Shown here piece by piece: positions 32,880-42,566 of a stretch of DNA of 64,000 nucleotides. Below the pieces are notes generated by a model. The model was not told the DNA's origin. It saw nothing but the letters and a program-made list of their open reading frames with translations, and did not search any database. Within the stretch, counting starts at the first letter, position 1. Each line of letters starts with the position of its first letter. Source of the stretch: Streptomyces eurocidicus. GTDB lineage: Bacteria; Actinomycetota; Actinomycetes; Streptomycetales; Streptomycetaceae. The position numbers were made by a program, and so were the translations under genes. Location of the stretch: the NCBI RefSeq assembly GCF_002891295.1, contig NZ_LGUI01000003.1, positions 248,001-312,000 of the forward strand. The letters run 5' to 3'.

Positions 32880-33473
32880 CTACTCCGGCAGCCGGAGTTC
32901 CAGGTCCACCCGCGGGGCCACGCTGTCGAGACCCACCTCGGCCAGCAGTTCGACGACCGCGCCCCGGCCCGGGACCACGGCCTCCGGGTCCACGTCGTGC
33001 CACGGCGCCAGCACGAAGGCGCGCTCGTGCGCCCGCGGGTGCGGCAGGGTCAGCACCGGGTCGTCCGAGACCACGTCCTGGTAGGCGACGATGTCGACAT
33101 CGAGCGTCCGGGGGCCCCAGCGCTCGTCCCGGACCCGCTCGAACGCCTCCTCGATCGCGTGCCCGCGCTCCAGCAGCGAGTCCGGCGGAAGGGTCGTCTT
33201 CACCAGCACCACGGCGTTGAAGTACGAGGGCTGGGTGCCCGGCTCGACGCCCCACGGCTCCGTCTCGTAGACCGGGGACACGGCCTTGACCCGCAGGCCC
33301 GGGGTGTCCTCCAGCGCGTCGATCGCACCCTGCAGGGTCTCCAGGCGGTTGCCGAGATTGCTACCCAGGGAGATCACGGCTCGTTTGGGGTTGCTCAGGG
33401 TCACGTCGGCCGCGTCCACCTGTGCCACCACGGAGGCGGGCACCGGCTGCACGGTCGGGTCGCTGCTGCTCAT
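32880..33473 (-). CDS. folK: FolK, 6-hydroxymethyl-7,8-dihydropterin pyrophosphokinase
   Basis: Transfers pyrophosphate from ATP to hydroxymethyl-dihydropterin in folate synthesis. The 197 residues include SLGSNLGNRLETLQGAI, VSPVYETEPWG and the signature RWGPRTLDVDIVAY, which holds the two magnesium-binding Asp residues. The first ~28 residues extend beyond the usual start. Its ATG overlaps the folB stop (ATGA), so the two genes are coupled. Confidence 0.96.
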   Translation of the reverse strand: MSSSDPTVQPVPASVVAQVDAADVTLSNPKRAVISLGSNLGNRLETLQGAIDALEDTPGLRVKAVSPVYETEPWGVEPGTQPSYFNAVVLVKTTLPPDSLLERGHAIEEAFERVRDERWGPRTLDVDIVAYQDVVSDDPVLTLPHPRAHERAFVLAPWHDVDPEAVVPGRGAVVELLAEVGLDSVAPRVDLELRLPE

Positions 33474-33829
33474 ACTCGGCTCCGGGTAATAGTGATCGTC
33501 ACATCGTCGAAAGGCACGGTGATCGGGGCGTCGGGCTTGTGCACGACCACCTCGACCTCCCGCACCGCGTCGTGCTTCAGACACTGCTGGGCGATCCGCT
33601 CGGCAAGGGTCTCGATCAGGTCGACGGGCTCGCCCTGGACGATGTCGACGACCTCCTCCGCCACGATGCCGTAGTGCACGGTCTTCGCGAGGTCGTCGTC
33701 GGCCGCGGCGGGCCGGGTGTCCAGGCTCAGCACCAGGTCCACGATGAAGGTCTGGCCCTCCTCGCGCTCCCGGGGGAACACCCCGTGGTGCCCGCGAGCC
33801 TTCAAGCCGCGCAGCGCGACACGATCCAC
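33470..33829 (-). CDS. folB: FolB, dihydroneopterin aldolase
   Basis: Cleaves dihydroneopterin to hydroxymethyl-dihydropterin and glycolaldehyde. The 119 residues contain GLKARGHHGVFPREREEGQ, with the catalytic Glu and neighbouring residues, and VDLIETLAERIAQQCL. The GTG at 33829 is chosen over 33838 because AGGAG lies 8 nt before it, whereas the earlier GTG overlaps that Shine-Dalgarno sequence. Confidence 0.95.
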   Translation of the reverse strand: MDRVALRGLKARGHHGVFPREREEGQTFIVDLVLSLDTRPAAADDDLAKTVHYGIVAEEVVDIVQGEPVDLIETLAERIAQQCLKHDAVREVEVVVHKPDAPITVPFDDVTITITRSRV

Positions 33830-34126
33830 ACGAATCACTCCTGCTGGTCGTCGGTACGGCGAGTGCGCTCCGGCCGCGGCCGGGGCGTCGCCCGTCCCCC
33901 GCCGTCGGCCGGGGTACCCACTTCGAATCTACCTGCGAGCGCCGACAGCGCTCGCACGTGGACGCCGGGGGCGCTGCGGATATCTGGGGACATCGGGGGT
34001 GTTTACGGATATTCAATGACGGCTCGGGCGTCCGGGGCAAAGAATCTCACGAGGCGGGTCGGGGTGGGGATTTTGGCCGCGCTTACCCGCTGGGCGGGGG
34101 GTTACGCGCGAGTGCGGGCGGTGATT
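33830..34126. other. Intergenic region upstream of folB
   Basis: About 300 bp before the palindromic element. It includes a short hairpin (TGCGAGCGCC...GCGCTCGCA, about 33931-33955) and an AT-richer segment (33980-34080). A separate promoter for folB-folK could lie here. No coding sequence is supported. Confidence 0.4.
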
Positions 34127-34250
34127 TTTCCCCTACCCGCCCCTTCCCGAATGTCCTCAAGCGCCGGACGGGCTGAAAATCAGCCCGCCCGGCGCTTGAG
34201 GACCGGGGTCCGGGGGCGGAAGCCCCGGCTGCGGGAAGGCGCACCCACCA
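34127..34250. repeat. Intergenic palindromic element, copy C
   Basis: It has the same modular order as the copy at 22438: CCCCTACCCGCCCCTTCCCGAA, then a palindrome with 23-bp arms (34154-34176 and 34180-34202, one mismatch pair), then GGGGTCCGGGGGCGGAAGCCCC. It lies between two co-directional minus-strand genes, so it can separate folP/NTF2-like from folB/folK transcription. Confidence 0.75.
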
Positions 34251-34257
34251 CCCCCCG

Positions 34258-34731
34258 CTACGCCCCCTCGTCCTCCTCCGCCTCCGGCCCGTCCTCCTCC
34301 TCGCGGCCCGCGAGCACCGGGGACCCGTGGTGCGACCAGACCTTCCACTCCTCGCCGACCCGGCGGAACACATTCGTCGCCACGACAAGCTGGCCCACCA
34401 GCGGCCCCAGCTCCCCCTCGGACTCCGCCGGTCCGCCGCTGAGGATGTTCTCGGTGCAGGTCACCAGCGCCGTGTCACCGGTCACGGACACCTCGACGTC
34501 CGTCAGGAAGAACTGGATGTAGTCCGTGCTCGCCATGATCAGCGCATACGAGCGGAGCACCTCGTTCCGTCCACGCAGCACCGGCCACCCGGGGTGCACG
34601 CACGACACCACGACGTCCGGATCGTCCAGCCACAGCTCGCCCATGGCCGAGGTGTCGCCACGCTCCACCGCCTCGTAGAGGGCGGTGTTCGCCAGCTCCA
34701 CCCGCTCGCTGTCCGTACGAGCGGCGCTCAC
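34258..34731 (-). CDS. NTF2-like (SnoaL-fold) protein in the folate cluster
   Basis: A 157-residue cone-shaped alpha/beta protein of the nuclear transport factor 2 superfamily. It shows ALYEAVERGDTSAMGELWLD, VVVSCVHPGWPVLRG and EEWKVWSHHGSPV; the C-terminus is Glu-rich. Members are small enzymes or ligand binders, and the His/Trp residues here could line a pocket. The GTG overlaps the folP stop (GTGA), so it is coupled to folate synthesis. A pterin-related role is conceivable but only inferred from position. Confidence 0.85.
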   Translation of the reverse strand: MSAARTDSERVELANTALYEAVERGDTSAMGELWLDDPDVVVSCVHPGWPVLRGRNEVLRSYALIMASTDYIQFFLTDVEVSVTGDTALVTCTENILSGGPAESEGELGPLVGQLVVATNVFRRVGEEWKVWSHHGSPVLAGREEEDGPEAEEDEGA

Positions 34732-35639
34732 CCGGCCTCCCCGGCGCGGGTCGCGCCCGCGGTACCCACCGGCCCGGCCGCCGCCTGCGCCACGGCCCGC
34801 ACCACCCGCACCGCGTCCGCGCTCGCCCGGACCTCGTGTACCCGGACGGCCCACGCGCCCTCGCGCGCCGCGATCGTCGTGACGGCCGCCGTCGCCGCGT
34901 CCCGCTCCCGGGCCGGCGGCGGGCTGCCCTCGTCCCCGGCCAGCACCCGGCCCAGGAACCGCTTACGCGAGGCCGCCACCAGCATCGGGCGGCCCAGCTC
35001 ACGGCCCAGCCGGTCCAGCCCGGCGACCAGCGCGAGGTCGTGGTCGGCGTTCTTCGCGAAGCCCAGGCCCGGGTCGACCACCAGCCGGTCCGGGGACACC
35101 CCTCCGTCGACCACGGCGTCCAGCCGCTGCCGCAGCTCGTCGAGGACCTCGCCGACCACGTCCCCGTAGACCGCCCGGCTGTTCATGTCCGCGCTGAACC
35201 CGCGCCAGTGCATCACCACGAACGGCACCCCGGCCGTGGCCACCACCGGCACCATCGCCGGGTCCGCCAGACCGCCGCTCACATCGTTGACCAGCACCGC
35301 GCCGGCCTCGACCGCCGCCTCCGCGACCGCCGCGCGCATGGTGTCCACCGAGACCACCACACCCTCGCCCGCCAGCCCCCGGACCACCGGGATCACCCGG
35401 CGCAGCTCCTCGCGCTCGTCCACCCGGGGTGCGCCCGGCCGGGTGGACTCGCCGCCCACGTCGACCAGGTCCGCGCCCTGGGCCACCAGGTCCAGACCTC
35501 GCTTGACCGCCACCTCGGTGTCGAACCAGCGACCGCCGTCGGAGAACGAATCGGGCGTGACATTGACCACGCCCATCACCGCACAGCGGTCCCACTCCGG
35601 CAGACCGACGGGCCCGAATCGACCGCGCAACGTACTCAT
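34728..35639 (-). CDS. folP: FolP, dihydropteroate synthase
   Basis: Condenses hydroxymethyl-dihydropterin pyrophosphate with p-aminobenzoate; it is the sulfonamide target. The 303 residues form a TIM barrel with GVVNVTPDSFSDGGRWFD, DVGGESTRPGA, VNDVSGG, DPGLGFAKNADHDL and ASRKRFLG, all expected signatures. Upstream lies a hairpin that ends the adjacent lysyltransferase transcription unit. Downstream the NTF2-like gene overlaps by 4 nt. Confidence 0.97.
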   Translation of the reverse strand: MSTLRGRFGPVGLPEWDRCAVMGVVNVTPDSFSDGGRWFDTEVAVKRGLDLVAQGADLVDVGGESTRPGAPRVDEREELRRVIPVVRGLAGEGVVVSVDTMRAAVAEAAVEAGAVLVNDVSGGLADPAMVPVVATAGVPFVVMHWRGFSADMNSRAVYGDVVGEVLDELRQRLDAVVDGGVSPDRLVVDPGLGFAKNADHDLALVAGLDRLGRELGRPMLVAASRKRFLGRVLAGDEGSPPPARERDAATAAVTTIAAREGAWAVRVHEVRASADAVRVVRAVAQAAAGPVGTAGATRAGEAG

Positions 35640-35729
35640 GCCGACAAGCCTAGGGCGTGCCGCCAAGGGGGCGCCGCCCGCCCGGCGGCCGGATCCGGCC
35701 GCCACCGGCCACGGGCGGGCCGGGATACG

Positions 35730-35776
35730 CCGAAGGCCCCGCCGGGGCGCCTGGGGCGCTCGGGCGGGGCCTTCGG
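35730..35776 (-). terminator. 14-bp stem hairpin after the lysyltransferase gene
   Basis: CCGAAGGCCCCGCC (35730-35743) pairs with GGCGGGGCCTTCGG (35763-35776), 14 nt past the lysyltransferase stop. Confidence 0.8.
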
Positions 35777-35789
35777 ATCACTTACGCGG

Positions 35790-37643
35790 TCAGGCCGCGC
35801 GGGTGACCTCCGAGGCGGAGACGGCGTCCTCGTCGTGCAGGAGCGCCTTGGGCTCGGCCGGGCGGCGGCGCAGCAGGCGCGGCAGCTCCAGGAAGCCCTC
35901 GGCCTGCATCATCGCGAAGCCGATGCGCGGCAGGTCCCGGCTGTTCGGGAAGACGATGAAGCGCGGCTCCCAGCGCGGCCGGAACTTCTCGTTGAACTTG
36001 TAGAGCGACTCGATCTGGAACCAGCGCGAGAGGAAGACCAGCACGGTGCGCTGGATACGGACGACCGGGCCGGCGCCCAGCTTGCCGCCGCGCTCCAGGG
36101 CGGAGCGGAAGAACGCGAAGTTCAGCGACAGGCGCTTGATCTTCAGCTCCGGCGCGGCCTGCAGGAACGCCACGATGAGGAGCTCGTTCATGCCCGGGTC
36201 GGCGCTGCGGTCGCGGCGCATCAGCTCCAGCGACTGGCCGTCCGGGCCCCACGGCACGTAGTGCTGCATGGCCTGCAGGTCACCGAAGGGGCCGGGCGCC
36301 TCGCCCTCCTCCGGGGCCTTGTGGGCGGTGGCGATGACGGCGTCGAGGTCCTTCGGGTCGCCGATGCGGCCCAGGGCCATGGAGAAGCCGCGCTCGTCCT
36401 CGGTGTCGCGCCATGCCTCGGCGGCCTTCTGCACGGCCGTGAGCTCCTCGGGGCTCAGCTCGCCGACGCGGCGCACCTTGGTCTCGTAGCCGTTGCGCTC
36501 GATGCGCTTGACCATCTGGCGGACGTTGCGCATGGAACGGCCGGTGAGGGAGAAGTCGGCCACGTCGACGATGGCCTCGTCGCCCATCTCCAGAGCGTCC
36601 AGACCGGTCTCACGGGTCCAGACCTCGCCGCCGGTCTCGCTGCAGCCGGCGACCGCCGGGGTCCAGGAGTGGCGCTTGGCGAGCTCCATGAACTTCTCGA
36701 TCGCGCCCGGCCACGCCTCGACGTCACCGATCGGGTCACCGCTGGCGAGCATCACACCGGAGACGACGCGGTAGGAGACGGCGGCCTTGCCCGACGGCGA
36801 GAAGACGACGCTCTTGTCGCGGCGCAGCGCGAAGTGGCCCAGCGAGTCGCGGGCACCGTGCTTGGCCAGCAGCTCGCGCAGCCGGTCCTCGTCCTCCTCG
36901 GTCAGCACCGCGGCCGGGTAGGCCGGGCGGAAGGCGAGGAAGGCGGTGGTGGCGACGGTCAGCAGACCGAGGGCGCCCAGGGAGTAGCCGACGGTGTAGT
37001 CGACGCCGCCGGTGTAGCGGATCGAGCCCTCGAAGCCGAAGAGGCCCCAGATCACATGCTCGATCTGCTCCAGGACCGGCGGGTCGCCGATCATCTGCTT
37101 GGGGTGCGAGCCGACGATCACCCAGCCGAGGCCGAAGCTGGCCGCGCCCATGAGGACGAAGTTGGCCAGGGCCTTCCAGCGGCTGCGCGGGTCGGGCAGC
37201 GCGAAGAACGCCTTCCGGTGCCACACCAGATAGGCGAAGACCAGCAGGGAGAGGACGGCGCCGGGGTACGAGTGCCGGTAGATCAGCTGGGCGGCCGCGC
37301 CTATGGGCAGCAGCACGACCGCGGCGAGCCACGCCTGCTGCTTGGCCCGCTTGAGGCCGTGGGCCAGCATCAGGAGCAGGATGCCGACGATGATCGAACC
37401 GGCCGCGGCCAGCTGGGTCACCGAACCGGGCAGGACCTCGGCGAAGCTGTGGACACGGCTCCAACGCCACCGCGGGACGACTCCCGCCAGGATGTCGAGC
37501 AGGCCGATGACGGCCGCGACCGTACCCACGACCGCGGGCACGTGCTCAGGCCGTGGCCCCTTGAGGATGCGCGCAAGCCTCGACAGTCGCTTGGTCCCCT
37601 CGGGAACCCCATCGGACTTTTTGCCATCTACCCTGACAGACAT
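35790..37643 (-). CDS. MprF-like phosphatidylglycerol lysyltransferase domain protein
   Basis: A 617-residue membrane protein. Six or so hydrophobic helices occupy about residues 38-265. A soluble C-terminal domain of about 330 residues follows, of the phosphatidylglycerol lysyltransferase (DUF2156, GNAT-related) type. It shows SYRVVSGVMLASGDPIGD, DFSLTGRSMRNVRQMVKR and ELLIVAFLQAAPELKIKRLSL. Homologues aminoacylate phosphatidylglycerol, lowering sensitivity to cationic peptides. No lysyl-tRNA synthetase domain is fused, unlike mycobacterial LysX. The ATG at 37643 is preferred; an in-frame ATG at 37679 would add 12 residues. It is divergent from the esterase gene. Confidence 0.88.
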   Translation of the reverse strand: MSVRVDGKKSDGVPEGTKRLSRLARILKGPRPEHVPAVVGTVAAVIGLLDILAGVVPRWRWSRVHSFAEVLPGSVTQLAAAGSIIVGILLLMLAHGLKRAKQQAWLAAVVLLPIGAAAQLIYRHSYPGAVLSLLVFAYLVWHRKAFFALPDPRSRWKALANFVLMGAASFGLGWVIVGSHPKQMIGDPPVLEQIEHVIWGLFGFEGSIRYTGGVDYTVGYSLGALGLLTVATTAFLAFRPAYPAAVLTEEDEDRLRELLAKHGARDSLGHFALRRDKSVVFSPSGKAAVSYRVVSGVMLASGDPIGDVEAWPGAIEKFMELAKRHSWTPAVAGCSETGGEVWTRETGLDALEMGDEAIVDVADFSLTGRSMRNVRQMVKRIERNGYETKVRRVGELSPEELTAVQKAAEAWRDTEDERGFSMALGRIGDPKDLDAVIATAHKAPEEGEAPGPFGDLQAMQHYVPWGPDGQSLELMRRDRSADPGMNELLIVAFLQAAPELKIKRLSLNFAFFRSALERGGKLGAGPVVRIQRTVLVFLSRWFQIESLYKFNEKFRPRWEPRFIVFPNSRDLPRIGFAMMQAEGFLELPRLLRRRPAEPKALLHDEDAVSASEVTRAA

Positions 37644-37812
37644 CTCTTCCCGTCGTCCTGTCGAGTGGTCCTGCGCCATCTGGCGGCAGCGCCCGGACAA
37701 TGTGCGCCCTGTAGGACGACGGTTTCGGGGTTGAGGTTCCGCCGGGGGCCGAGCCCGGAAAGAAGTAACCATTCCGCGACCCCCTGCCGGGTCGCACGGC
37801 AGAAAGCACCTC

Positions 37813-38922
37813 ATGGGTCTCACCAGCATGGCGGTTCTGCTGCTTGCCATAGCGGCGGCGGTAGTGCTCTTCGCTCTGACCATTTGGCTCTGGCCCCGTC
37901 TGGGCAAGAAGAGTATCGGGTCCGTCCTCGGGCGGATCGGCATGATGTTCGCCACCCAGCTGACGCTGTTCGCGGCGATCGGCCTCTGGGCCAACCAGTC
38001 CTTCGGGTTCTACGGCTCCTGGGCGGACCTCTTCGGCCAGGTGAAGTCCGAGGGCGTCGTCGTCGACCACAGCGCCAGCGGCAAGCGCGTGCAGGTCGTG
38101 AGCACCCAGGGCGTGAAGGTCCCGCGCGGTGATGTGCCCCGGGTCGGCGGCAAGATCGAGAAGATCATGGTCGCGGGCGTGGAGTCGAAGATCAACGGCC
38201 CGGCGTACGTCTACCTCCCGCCGGAGTACTTCCAGCCGGAGTACGCGGACAAGAAGTTTCCCGCCTCCGTCGTGCTGACCGGCTTCCCCGGCACCTCCGA
38301 GGCCCTGATCAAGGGCCTGGACTACCCGGTGCGCGCGCACAAGCTCGTCAAGGCGAAGAAGATGCAGCCGACCATCCTGGTCATGATGCGCCCGTCCGTG
38401 GTGGGCCAGCGCGACACCGAGTGCATCGACATACCCAACGGCCCCCAGGCCGAGACCTTCTTCGCCAAGGACATCCGCAAGGCGATATCCCAGCGCTACC
38501 GCGTCGGCGACAAGGCCGCGAACTGGGGCATCATCGGCAACTCCACCGGCGGCTACTGCGCGTTGAAGATCGCCATGCGCCACCCCGACGCCTATGGAGC
38601 CGCCGCCTCGCTCTCCGGCTACTACAAGGCCCTCCAGGACCCCACGACCGGTTCTCTCTTCAACGGCAGCAAGAAGCTGGAGAACGAGAACGACGTGATG
38701 TGGCGCCTCAAGCACGAGAAGACCCCGCCGATCTCGGTGCTGGTGACCAGCAGCAAGCAGGGCGAGCACAACTACAAGGACACCCTGAAGTTCATCGAGG
38801 AGGCCAAGGGTTCGGCCCGGGTCTCCTCGATCATCCTCGACAGCGGCGGCCACAACTTCAACACGTGGCGCCGTGAGCTGAACCCCACCCTCCAGTGGAT
38901 GGGCAGCCGCCTGAGCGCGTAA
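37813..38922 (+). CDS. Membrane-anchored alpha/beta hydrolase of the esterase D type
   Basis: A 369-residue protein with two N-terminal transmembrane helices (about 5-27 and 40-65), then an extracytoplasmic alpha/beta hydrolase. The nucleophile elbow is GNSTGGYC (Ser near residue 240). A conserved GGHNF near residue 345 supplies the probable catalytic His. The fold resembles mycolyltransferase-like and esterase D proteins, but streptomycetes lack mycolates, so the substrate is open. It is divergent from the lysyltransferase gene, suggesting a joint envelope role. It ends 13 nt before the convergent folE stop. Confidence 0.85.
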   Translation: MGLTSMAVLLLAIAAAVVLFALTIWLWPRLGKKSIGSVLGRIGMMFATQLTLFAAIGLWANQSFGFYGSWADLFGQVKSEGVVVDHSASGKRVQVVSTQGVKVPRGDVPRVGGKIEKIMVAGVESKINGPAYVYLPPEYFQPEYADKKFPASVVLTGFPGTSEALIKGLDYPVRAHKLVKAKKMQPTILVMMRPSVVGQRDTECIDIPNGPQAETFFAKDIRKAISQRYRVGDKAANWGIIGNSTGGYCALKIAMRHPDAYGAAASLSGYYKALQDPTTGSLFNGSKKLENENDVMWRLKHEKTPPISVLVTSSKQGEHNYKDTLKFIEEAKGSARVSSIILDSGGHNFNTWRRELNPTLQWMGSRLSA

Positions 38923-38935
38923 GGCGCCGGCCCGC

Positions 38936-39541
38936 TCAGCGGGCCATGATCAGGCTCATCGCCTCGGCCCGGGTCGCGGGGTCGCGCAGCTGGCCCCGCA
39001 CCGCCGACGTCAGCGTCTTGGCACCGGGCTTACGGATTCCGCGCATGGACATGCACATGTGCTCGCACTCGACGACCACGACGACGCCGCGCGGCTCCAG
39101 TATCTCCATCAGCGAATCGGCGATCTGCGTCGTGAGCCGCTCCTGCACCTGAGGGCGCCGGGCGTAGACATCGACCAGCCGGGCCAGCTTCGACAGACCC
39201 GTGATCTTCCCGCTCGTCGCCGGGATGTAGCCGACGTGCGCCACACCGTGGAAGGGCACCAGGTGGTGCTCACAGGTGCTGTACACCTCGATGTCGCGGA
39301 CGAGCACCATCTCGTCGTGGCCGAGGTCGAACGTGGTGGTCAGCACGTCCTCCGGCTCCTGCCACAGGCCCGCGAATATCTCCTTGTACGCCCGTGCCAC
39401 CCGCGCGGGCGTCTCGCGCAGGCCCTCGCGGTCCGGGTCCTCGCCCACCGCGATCAGCAGCTCGCGGACGGCGTTCTCGGCACGCTTCTCGTCGAATTCA
39501 CCGATGGAGTTCTCGGCGTCCAGCGTCACCGGGTCGGTCAT
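38936..39541 (-). CDS. folE: FolE, GTP cyclohydrolase I
   Basis: Converts GTP to dihydroneopterin triphosphate, the first step of folate and pterin synthesis. The 201 residues include [15 protein letters not shown], the zinc and active-site segments [19 protein letters not shown] and [15 protein letters not shown], and [11 protein letters not shown]. It follows ftsH by about 135 nt on the same strand, as in other actinobacteria. Confidence 0.97.
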   Translation of the reverse strand: MTDPVTLDAENSIGEFDEKRAENAVRELLIAVGEDPDREGLRETPARVARAYKEIFAGLWQEPEDVLTTTFDLGHDEMVLVRDIEVYSTCEHHLVPFHGVAHVGYIPATSGKITGLSKLARLVDVYARRPQVQERLTTQIADSLMEILEPRGVVVVVECEHMCMSMRGIRKPGAKTLTSAVRGQLRDPATRAEAMSLIMAR

Positions 39542-39676
39542 GGGGTTGCCTCGTTCTCTCGTACGTACAGCCGGCGGCGGCCGGACATGCGGAATGCCGC
39601 GCCCCCAAGGCTAATAACCTGGGGGGCACGGCATCCATTCCGGTCCCCGGCGGGGTCCGGATCGAGCTCAGGGTGC

Positions 39677-41707
39677 TCAGACCTCCGGACGGGAGTCGTC
39701 GGGGAGGTCGACGGACTCGACGGCCTGACCGCCGTTGCTCGGCGCGAGCTCCTTGGGGGAGAGCACCGGCGGGCGGGTGGAGGGCGTACGGCGCGAGGAG
39801 CCGGTCCACGCCGGGCGGGCCGGGCGCTTCACGATGTGCTTGAAGACCTCGGCGATCTCCTCCTTGTTCAGCGTCTCCTTCTCCAGGAGGGCCAGAACCA
39901 GGTTGTCGAGGACGTCGCGGTTCTCGACGAGGATCTCCCACGCCTCGTTGTGCGCGGTCTCGATGAGCTTCTTGACCTCTTCGTCGACCAGGCCCGCGAC
40001 CTCTTCCGAGTAGTCGCGCTGGTGCGACATCTCGCGGCCCAGGAACGGCTCGCTGTTGTCCGAGCCGAACTTGATCGCGCCGAGCCGCTCGGTCATGCCG
40101 TACTGCGTGACCATCGCGCGGGCCGTGGCGGTGGCCTTCTCGATGTCGTTGGCCGCACCGGTGGTCGGGTCGTGGAAGACGAGCTCCTCGGCCGCGCGGC
40201 CGCCCAGCATGTACGCCAGCTGGTCGAGCATCTCGTTGCGCGTGGTGGAGTACTTGTCCTCGTCGGGCAGGACCATGGTGTAGCCGAGCGCGCGACCGCG
40301 GGACAGGATCGTGATCTTGTGAACCGGGTCGGAGTTCGGCGAGGCCGCCGCGACCAGGGCGTGACCGCCCTCGTGGTACGCGGTGATCTTCTTTTCCTTG
40401 TCGCTCATGATCCGGGTCCGCTTCTGCGGGCCGGCCACGACGCGGTCGATCGCCTCGTCCAGGGAGTGGTTGTCGATCAGCTTCTTGTCGCTGCGGGCCG
40501 TGAGCAGCGCGGCCTCGTTCAGCACGTTGGAGAGATCGGCACCGGTGAAGCCGGGGGTGCGGCGGGCGACGGCCGAGAGGTCGACGTCCGGAGCGACCGG
40601 CTTGCCCTTCTGGTGAACCTTGAGGATCTCCAGACGGCCCTGCATGTCCGGGCGGTCGACGGCGATCTGCCGGTCGAAGCGGCCCGGGCGCAGCAGCGCG
40701 GGGTCGAGGATGTCCGGGCGGTTGGTGGCGGCGATCAGGATGACGCCGCCCTTGACGTCGAAACCGTCCATCTCGACCAGGAGCTGGTTGAGGGTCTGCT
40801 CGCGCTCGTCGTGACCGCCGCCGAGGCCCGCGCCGCGGTGCCGGCCGACGGCGTCGATCTCGTCGACGAAGACGATGGCCGGGGCGTTGGCCTTGGCCTG
40901 CTCGAAGAGGTCACGGACGCGCGAGGCGCCGACACCCACGAACATCTCGACGAAGTCGGAGCCGGAGATCGAGTAGAAGGGCACGCCCGCCTCGCCGGCG
41001 ACGGCGCGCGCGAGCAGGGTCTTGCCCGTACCGGGCGGGCCGTAGAGCAGCACACCCTTGGGGATCTTGGCGCCGACGGCCTGGAACTTCGCCGGCTCCT
41101 GGAGGAACTCCTTGATCTCGTGGAGCTCCTCGACCGCCTCGTCGGACCCGGCCACGTCGGCGAAGGTCGTCTTGGGGGTGTCCTTGGTGATCAGCTTGGC
41201 CTTGGACTTCCCGAAGTTCATGACCCGGGAGCCGCCGCCCTGCATCTGGTTCATCAGGAACAGGAAGACCACGACGATGAGGACGAACGGCAGCAACGAG
41301 AGAAGCACCCCGATGAAGGGGTTCTGCTTCGACGTCGAGACGTTGTAGCCCTCCGGGATCATGTTCTTCTCGGAGTTGGCCTGCAGGGTCTTGGCCAGAT
41401 CGACGCCCTGGACGTCGATGTAGTTGGCCTGGACCTTACTGCTGCCCTTGACCTTCTGGCCGTCCTTGAGCTCGACCTTGATCTTGTTCTCGTCGCCGGT
41501 CGTCAGCTCGGCCGATTTCACCTGGTCCTTGGCGATCGCCTGCACGACCTGGCTGGTGTCCACCGACTTGTAGCCGCCGGACGAGCCGACGACCTGCATC
41601 AACACGACCACGGCGAGGACGGCCAGCACGATCCACATGACCGGCCCACGGAAGTAGCGCTTCACGTCCATCCATACGGGGCGCGGGCGCCCCGTCCCTC
41701 CTGCCAC
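39677..41707 (-). CDS. ftsH: FtsH, membrane AAA+ zinc protease
   Basis: An ATP-dependent protease that degrades membrane and regulatory proteins. The protein has 676 residues from the GTG at 41707; ATG 41671 ([10 protein letters not shown]) is an in-frame alternative that fits the first helix equally well. Two transmembrane helices (about 22-42 and 125-148) flank an extracytoplasmic domain. The AAA domain has Walker [18 protein letters not shown], Walker [12 protein letters not shown] and the second-region-of-homology [20 protein letters not shown]. The zinc site is HEGGH. The C-terminus is a disordered Ser/Pro tail. Confidence 0.96.
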   Translation of the reverse strand: MAGGTGRPRPVWMDVKRYFRGPVMWIVLAVLAVVVLMQVVGSSGGYKSVDTSQVVQAIAKDQVKSAELTTGDENKIKVELKDGQKVKGSSKVQANYIDVQGVDLAKTLQANSEKNMIPEGYNVSTSKQNPFIGVLLSLLPFVLIVVVFLFLMNQMQGGGSRVMNFGKSKAKLITKDTPKTTFADVAGSDEAVEELHEIKEFLQEPAKFQAVGAKIPKGVLLYGPPGTGKTLLARAVAGEAGVPFYSISGSDFVEMFVGVGASRVRDLFEQAKANAPAIVFVDEIDAVGRHRGAGLGGGHDEREQTLNQLLVEMDGFDVKGGVILIAATNRPDILDPALLRPGRFDRQIAVDRPDMQGRLEILKVHQKGKPVAPDVDLSAVARRTPGFTGADLSNVLNEAALLTARSDKKLIDNHSLDEAIDRVVAGPQKRTRIMSDKEKKITAYHEGGHALVAAASPNSDPVHKITILSRGRALGYTMVLPDEDKYSTTRNEMLDQLAYMLGGRAAEELVFHDPTTGAANDIEKATATARAMVTQYGMTERLGAIKFGSDNSEPFLGREMSHQRDYSEEVAGLVDEEVKKLIETAHNEAWEILVENRDVLDNLVLALLEKETLNKEEIAEVFKHIVKRPARPAWTGSSRRTPSTRPPVLSPKELAPSNGGQAVESVDLPDDSRPEV

Positions 41708-41934
41708 AGTGAGGCACGGCTGCCCCTCGGGGGGTGCCTGTGCGTACGGTGTTCTGCTCGACCTTGCGGTGCTCGAAAAAAGAATGCTTGAAAAGGCTGA
41801 CCTTCGGACGGTACCCCAGCATTGTCACCCGACGCTGCCGCAGACGGTCAACCAACCCGCCTTCCCATGCTCCAACGGCGGAAACCGGTGTTCGGTTCCC
41901 GCCCGCCGGAGGGCCCGTCCGGGGCCCGTGGGCT

Positions 41935-42489
41935 CTAGCCGCCGTAGACGTGCGGTGCGAGCGTGCCCACGAAGGGCAGGTTGCGGTACTTCTCGGCGAA
42001 GTCCAGGCCGTAGCCGACCACGAACTCGTTGGGGATGTCGAAGCCGACCCACTTCACGTCGATCGCGACCTTGGCCGCCTCCGGCTTGCGCAGGAGCGTC
42101 ACGACGTTGAGGGAGGCGGGCTCGCGCGAACCCAGGTTCGACAGCAGCCACGACAGCGTGAGGCCGGAGTCGATGATGTCCTCGACGATCAGGACGTCCT
42201 TGCCCTTGATGTCGGTGTCGAGGTCCTTCAGGATGCGCACCACCCCGGAGGACTGGGTGCCCGCGCCGTACGAGGACACCGCCATCCAGTCCATCGTGAG
42301 GGGGGTGGACAGCGCACGCGCCAGGTCCGCCATCACCATCACGGCGCCCTTCAGGACGCCGACGATGAGCAGGTCCTTGCCCGCGTACTCCGCGTCGATC
42401 TTCGCGGCCAGCTCCGCCAGCTTCGCGTCGATCTCTTCCTTGGTGATGAGCACCGACTTGAGGTCGGTGCCCATGTCCTTGTCGTCCAC
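41935..42489 (-). CDS. hpt: Hypoxanthine phosphoribosyltransferase
   Basis: Purine salvage enzyme transferring PRPP ribose-phosphate to hypoxanthine or guanine. The 184 residues show a PRPP loop [37 protein letters not shown] and [26 protein letters not shown] 42489 is preferred because GAGAG lies 8 nt upstream; GTG 42498 would overlap that Shine-Dalgarno. It lies after tilS and before ftsH on the same strand, the usual actinobacterial order. Confidence 0.96.
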   Translation of the reverse strand: MDDKDMGTDLKSVLITKEEIDAKLAELAAKIDAEYAGKDLLIVGVLKGAVMVMADLARALSTPLTMDWMAVSSYGAGTQSSGVVRILKDLDTDIKGKDVLIVEDIIDSGLTLSWLLSNLGSREPASLNVVTLLRKPEAAKVAIDVKWVGFDIPNEFVVGYGLDFAEKYRNLPFVGTLAPHVYGG

Positions 42490-42566
42490 CCGCGTCACTC
42501 TCGTTTGGTTACGGCTCATCCGGCTTTGATTCGAGGCGAGCCAAGGCTCATTCGCACTCGTTCGAA

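Noticed and set aside
34836..38132. A 1098-codon plus-strand open frame
   Set aside because: It runs antisense to folP, the lysyltransferase and part of the esterase frame; composition is Arg/Gln/His/Gly-rich as expected for a shadow of GC-rich genes, with no recognisable domain.
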